Part shown: piece after piece, positions 5,047-8,277 of the stretch
Layout of the letters: each line of letters begins with the position of its first letter
Numbering within the stretch: the stretch's first letter is position 1
NCBI GenBank assembly: GCA_019510535.1
Contig: JAEKKE010000126.1
Coordinates: 1 to 8,277, forward strand
Source of the DNA: Acidobacteriota bacterium
Lineage (GTDB): Bacteria; Acidobacteriota; Terriglobia; Terriglobales; Acidobacteriaceae
Direction of reading: 5' to 3'
Length of the DNA: 8,277 nt
The notes under the pieces: model-generated
What the model saw: only the letters and a program-made list of their open reading frames with translations
What the model was told of the DNA's origin: nothing
The model's database searches: none
Program-made: the position numbers and the translations under genes

Positions 5047-6327
5047 GTGAAACTGGGACTTATGGCAGGCGTCATGGCAGTTGCCCTGGCGGGGCAACAG
5101 TCGACGCCGCAATCGGCACAGCAGCAGGCCATCCCGGACGCTCCTTCGGCCGCGCCCTCGTCGGTCTTTTCGGGCATTGCACCCGGTAAAGGTACGGTGC
5201 CCGACGCCCCCAAGCCGGCGAATGAAAACCAGATTCCGCAGGCCGCAAAGCCGACTGTTCCGGACGACAATCCAGGCCCCCCGCCGGACCTGCCAGCAGC
5301 GGGTGAGGCGCCAGCGTATGTTCTGCGCCAGAACGTCAACTTCGTGCAGGTACCCTTCACCGTAAAAGACAAGAAGGGCAACCTGGTCTACGGACTGGAC
5401 TGGCGGGATGTACGAGTTTACGAGAACAATCTCCGCCAGGAAATCAAGCTGTTCACGGTCGATCCTTTCCCACTCTCCATCGCCCTGGTCATCGATCAGA
5501 GCCTGCCCTTCAACGTGATGGAGAAGGTTAATACATCGCTCTCGGCTCTGCCCGGCGCCTTCACGCCGCAGGATGAAGTAGCGGTCTTTACCTATAACAA
5601 CGGCACTAAGAAGCAGACGGACTTCACTGGGTCGCAGTCGGCACGCCTGCCCGCGATTCTGGAGCGGTCGAAGTCGAAGGGCCGCGAGGTGGATCTCTAC
5701 GACAACACCGGCCCGCTGGCGCAGACGACCACGATCAACGGCCGTCAGTTCGACCCTAACACCTCGCCGCGCCGCAATCAGCAGGGCATGACGCTGACTA
5801 TCCCGAAGGAACAGCACACCCTGAACGACGCAATCTTCGCAGCGGCACAGGAGCTGGCGACGCGTCCGCGGGATCGTCGCCGGGTCATCTACGTCATCAC
5901 AGACGGCAAGGAGTATGGCTCAAACGCCAAGTTCACCGAGGTTCGCCGCTATCTACAGACCAACCAGATTTCGGTCTGGGGCACTCTGGTGGGCGACTCT
6001 GCTGCCTGGGGTCTGGGTTGGGTAGAGAAGTTCCACATGCCGCTGATGATGCAGGACAACATTCTGCCGAAGTACGTCAACGCCACCGGCGGGACGATGT
6101 ACTCCGAGTGGCGTCAGCGCGCCATCGAAGACAGCTTTGCCGAGATTGGCCGCACCATGCGCGCCCAGTACACGGTTGGCTATTACAGCCACAATCCCTT
6201 CGTAGACGGCAAATATCGCAGCATTGATGTGCGCGTCCTGCGTCCAAACCTGAGCATTACGGCCAAGGAAGGGTACATCCCCAGCCTGCGTGATGTCCGG
6301 GAGAACGGTCCGACCCGCGTTCGATAA
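5047..6327 (+). CDS. Exported VWFA-related acidobacterial domain protein, degenerate MIDAS
   Basis: A 426-residue paralogue of the divergent neighbour. The start is GTG 5047, preceded by GAGG (5034-5037) with a 9-base spacer; no other start lies between it and the upstream in-frame stop. A short signal peptide (MKLGLMAGVMAVALA) leads into a Pro/Ala/Gln-rich linker (about 16-90) that holds IPDAPS (29-34), VPDAP (51-55) and VPDD (71-74). The beta segment NVNFVQVPFTVKDKKGNLVYGLDWRDVRVYENN matches the corresponding part of the paralogue. In the A domain the MIDAS reads VIDQSLP (Asp150, Ser152, but Pro154 in place of the third-position Ser); Thr258 and Asp286 (VITDGKEYG) remain. The C-terminal MRAQYTVGYYSHNP ... 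ITAKEGYIP corresponds to the paralogue's ending. Metal-dependent binding may be weakened; extracytoplasmic location is inferred from the signal peptide. It ends at a strong terminator. Confidence 0.87.
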   Translation: MKLGLMAGVMAVALAGQQSTPQSAQQQAIPDAPSAAPSSVFSGIAPGKGTVPDAPKPANENQIPQAAKPTVPDDNPGPPPDLPAAGEAPAYVLRQNVNFVQVPFTVKDKKGNLVYGLDWRDVRVYENNLRQEIKLFTVDPFPLSIALVIDQSLPFNVMEKVNTSLSALPGAFTPQDEVAVFTYNNGTKKQTDFTGSQSARLPAILERSKSKGREVDLYDNTGPLAQTTTINGRQFDPNTSPRRNQQGMTLTIPKEQHTLNDAIFAAAQELATRPRDRRRVIYVITDGKEYGSNAKFTEVRRYLQTNQISVWGTLVGDSAAWGLGWVEKFHMPLMMQDNILPKYVNATGGTMYSEWRQRAIEDSFAEIGRTMRAQYTVGYYSHNPFVDGKYRSIDVRVLRPNLSITAKEGYIPSLRDVRENGPTRVR

Positions 6328-6337
6328 ATCACCAAAG

Positions 6338-6385
6338 GGCTCAGTTCCCGGCCATGCAACTGGCCATGGGAACTGAGCCTTTTTT
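6338..6385 (+). terminator. Strong intrinsic terminator after the + strand VWFA gene
   Basis: The arms GGCTCAGTTCCC (6338-6349) and GGGAACTGAGCC (6368-6379) pair perfectly over 12 bases. An inner stem GGCCA/TGGCC (6350-6354, 6361-6365) closes a TGCAAC loop, leaving a two-base AT bulge. Six T follow at 6380-6385. It begins 10 bases after the stop codon and separates the VWFA gene from the transporter. An AAAG run on the left side could give weak activity in the other direction. Confidence 0.95.
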
Positions 6386-6390
6386 GTTTG

Positions 6391-6421
6391 CAGCAACTTA
6401 CGCACCAGCAACTTACGCACC
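6391..6421. repeat. Exact 15-base tandem duplication
   Basis: AGCAACTTACGCACC occurs twice without a gap (6392-6406 and 6407-6421), and the matching base before the first copy extends the periodic tract to 6391. It lies just after the terminator and 39 bases before the transporter start. It could be a tandem protein-binding site near the transporter promoter or simply a replication-slippage duplication. Confidence 0.8.
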
Positions 6422-6460
6422 TCAGCGCCCTGCTGCCGCATCAGTATCACCAACGACCAA

Positions 6461-7378
6461 ATGCGAGCTCTCCTCCAATCGAATGCCATCTTCGGTCTGC
6501 TGGCCGCCATTTTCTGGGGTGGCGGAGACTTCTGCGGCGGCCTGGCCTCGAAGCACTCCGGCGGAACGGTGCCCGCAGCCCTGCGGGTGGTGTTGCTGTC
6601 GCACACCATCTCCATGACGGCGGTCTGCCTGATCGCCTGGGCCCTGGGAGACCCGATTCCGGGCCGGGCGGCGATTCTGTGGGGCCTAGTTGCGGGCGTA
6701 GCGAACGGGCTGGCGCTAGCGGTCTTTTACGTCTCGCTGTCGGGCGGCGCAATGGGTGCCGCGGCTGCGATCAGCGGTTTGCTGGCAGCGGCGCTGCCGG
6801 CGGTGATCTCGGCCTTTACCGAGGGATCGTCCGGATGGCGGCGCTATCTGGGCTTTCTGCTGGCGGCGGTGGCTATCTGGTTCATTGCCGGGGCGGAAGG
6901 AGAACACGAGCTGGCTGAGGCGGCGCATGCCCATGCCAAGCGGTCGACCTGGCTGGCGCTGGCCGCCGGCCTGGGTTTCGGCATCTTTTTCACGGCAATC
7001 AAATGGGCCGGCGAAGGAAGCAAAGGAGTTCTGCTGCCGATGGCCACCACTCGTGTCGGATCGCTGGCAACCTGCGCCATCACCCTTGCCCTGATTAGCG
7101 CCACCGGTCGCCGGAAGAGCGCACCGGCGGGCGAGTTTTCGCTGCCGCGGAAGTCGGTTTACTGGGTATTGGCCGGATGCGTTGTCGATACCTCCGGCAA
7201 CTTGTTCTATATCGCGGCGACGCAGGCGGGACGGCTGGATGTGGCGGCCGTGCTGGGGTCGCTCTACCCGGCATCCACCATCATTCTGGCCAGCCGAATC
7301 CTGAAAGAACGCACCACGGCGCGGCAGAATCTTGGCTTCGCAATTGCGGTAGCCGCGGCGGTGCTGATTACGCTGTAA
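6461..7378 (+). CDS. EamA/DMT-superfamily membrane transporter
   Basis: A 305-residue inner-membrane protein of the drug/metabolite transporter superfamily, made of two EamA-type halves of five helices. Hydrophobic segments lie roughly at residues 7-23, 37-62, 70-91, 97-118, 129-144, 164-182, 189-212, 233-253, 259-279 and 288-305. The final block LGSLYPASTIILASRILKERTTARQNLGFAIAVAAAVLI is the typical end of the second EamA domain, with SRILKER before the last helix. The loop between the halves (146-160) carries GEHELAEAAHAHAK, with three His. The substrate cannot be told from sequence; relatives export amino acids, nucleotides or other metabolites. The start is ATG 6461, without a clear Shine-Dalgarno and with no better in-frame start close by. 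The gene is insulated upstream by the terminator, and uppS follows after 63 bases. Confidence 0.9.
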   Translation: MRALLQSNAIFGLLAAIFWGGGDFCGGLASKHSGGTVPAALRVVLLSHTISMTAVCLIAWALGDPIPGRAAILWGLVAGVANGLALAVFYVSLSGGAMGAAAAISGLLAAALPAVISAFTEGSSGWRRYLGFLLAAVAIWFIAGAEGEHELAEAAHAHAKRSTWLALAAGLGFGIFFTAIKWAGEGSKGVLLPMATTRVGSLATCAITLALISATGRRKSAPAGEFSLPRKSVYWVLAGCVVDTSGNLFYIAATQAGRLDVAAVLGSLYPASTIILASRILKERTTARQNLGFAIAVAAAVLITL

Positions 7379-7441
7379 CACAGCGTCAATTGCTCCGAGC
7401 CGCCTGGCGTGCTACGGTCGAAGATGACGAGGTGACCTGTT

Positions 7442-8277
7442 TTGCCCCTTTCACAGCCCAGCCGAGTGCATGAGCTTTCTCCCGAGGAGATGGCAATCTA
7501 CCGCACGCTGGACCCCGCCCGTATTCCTGAGCACGTTGCGATCATCATGGACGGCAATGGACGCTGGGCCGGTAAACGGCTGTTAAAGCGATTCTTCGGC
7601 CACAAGCAAGGCGCCGAGTCCGTGCAGTTTGTCGTCGAAACGGCGACGCGCATCAACCTGCCATGGTTGACGCTCTATGCCTTCTCCATCGAGAACAACC
7701 TCCGCCGGCCGAAGTCGGAGGTCAACTTCCTGATGAAACTGCTGAAGAGCTATCTGGTCTCGAACCTGAAGCGGATGAACGACAACAACGTCCGCATGAA
7801 CTACATCGGCCGCCTGACCGAGCTTCCTGCAGAGGTGCGGGAGAGCATGCAGTGGGCGCAGGAGCAGACAGCGAAGAACACCGGCACCACACTGACCCTG
7901 GCACTGAACTACGGCTCACGCTCAGAGATTGTGGATAGCTGCCGAGCCATTCTGCGTGATGCCATCGCCGCCGGCAAGACCGGTGAAGAGTTGCTCAACG
8001 CCATCAACGAAGAGACGATCGGACCGCGGTTGTACACAGGCCAGATGCCCGATCCGGATCTGCTGGTACGCACCTCCGGCGAGATGCGCATCTCCAACTT
8101 CCTTCTATGGCAGATCGCTTATTCAGAGATCTTCGTGACACCACGTCTGTGGCCTGACTTCCGCGGAGTGCATCTGTTGGAAGCCATCGCCGCCTACCAG
8201 GGACGCGAGCGTCGCTATGGCGGTCTGGGCGACTCCACAACCGATGAAGAAGCGCTTCAGGGAACGGCAGCTGAAGC
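7442..8277 (+). CDS. uppS: Isoprenyl transferase / undecaprenyl diphosphate synthase (3' end outside window)
   Basis: Cis-prenyltransferase that condenses isopentenyl diphosphate units onto farnesyl diphosphate to make undecaprenyl diphosphate, the lipid carrier for peptidoglycan and other envelope polymers. The frame is open from after a TGA at 7433 to the window end. I choose TTG 7442 because a near-perfect Shine-Dalgarno GAGGTGA (7429-7435) lies 6 bases upstream. GTG 7466 and ATG 7490 are alternatives, but the GAGGAG before 7490 abuts the ATG. Key motifs are HVAIIMDGNGRWAGKR (catalytic Asp37), GHKQGA (His54), YAFSIENNLRRP (79-90), LNYGSRSEI, and DPDLLVRTSGEMRISNFLLWQ (Arg210, Arg216, Ser218), then IFVTPRLWPDF. 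Where the family usually has SENW-x-RP, this protein has IENNLRRP, lacking the Trp and one residue longer. At least 278 residues are present without a stop, more than the usual 240-260, so a C-terminal tail exists. Confidence 0.95.
   Translation, partial: MPLSQPSRVHELSPEEMAIYRTLDPARIPEHVAIIMDGNGRWAGKRLLKRFFGHKQGAESVQFVVETATRINLPWLTLYAFSIENNLRRPKSEVNFLMKLLKSYLVSNLKRMNDNNVRMNYIGRLTELPAEVRESMQWAQEQTAKNTGTTLTLALNYGSRSEIVDSCRAILRDAIAAGKTGEELLNAINEETIGPRLYTGQMPDPDLLVRTSGEMRISNFLLWQIAYSEIFVTPRLWPDFRGVHLLEAIAAYQGRERRYGGLGDSTTDEEALQGTAAE

Noticed and set aside
4999..5817. A 272-codon open frame on the - strand
   Set aside because: Antisense to the second VWFA gene, Arg-rich low-quality translation, no ribosome site or recognisable motif.
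6716..7381. A 221-codon open frame on the - strand
   Set aside because: Antisense to the EamA transporter; the translation is Arg/Gln/Gly-rich and unlike a real protein, whereas the sense strand gives ten clean membrane helices.

Overview
The window looks like chromosomal DNA of an acidobacterium, probably class Terriglobia (the Granulicella/Terriglobus/Edaphobacter neighbourhood). The reasons are two exported proteins of the VWFA-related family known mainly from Acidobacteria, a moderately high GC content, a PDAP-type motif after one signal peptide, and small palindromic repeats between genes. The assignment is an inference from reading alone; no database search was possible.

Layout. Bases 1-2140 carry three genes on the + strand: the nearly complete 3' part of hisF, then hisA, then a methylated-DNA--protein-cysteine methyltransferase (ogt-type). 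hisF lies upstream of hisA, the reverse of the common order, and a stem-loop repeat separates them. Bases 2264-3481 (+) encode an exported protein with a helical N-terminal region and a thioredoxin-like C-terminal domain (CGGC plus a TP cis-proline site). This gene converges with a VWFA gene on the - strand (3751-4803). The roughly 270-base gap between them is filled by a composite repeat with inverted ends. A second, divergently transcribed VWFA gene (5047-6327, +) ends at a strong intrinsic terminator (6338-6385). Then follow a ten-helix EamA/DMT transporter (6461-7378) and uppS (undecaprenyl diphosphate synthase family, from 7442 and running off the window).

How the genes relate. hisF and hisA act in adjacent steps of histidine biosynthesis. 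The two VWFA proteins are paralogues sharing a 243-base divergent control region: one has a complete metal-binding (MIDAS) motif, the other a degenerate one. uppS makes the polyprenyl carrier lipid for cell-wall synthesis. I see no single new defence or metabolic system. The most unusual signals are non-coding: (a) four dispersed copies of a stem-loop repeat whose stem bases change in compensation, two of them forming a MITE/BIME-like inverted pair; and (b) a tandem pair of near-identical hairpins, also with a compensatory change, directly in front of the Shine-Dalgarno of the - strand VWFA gene.
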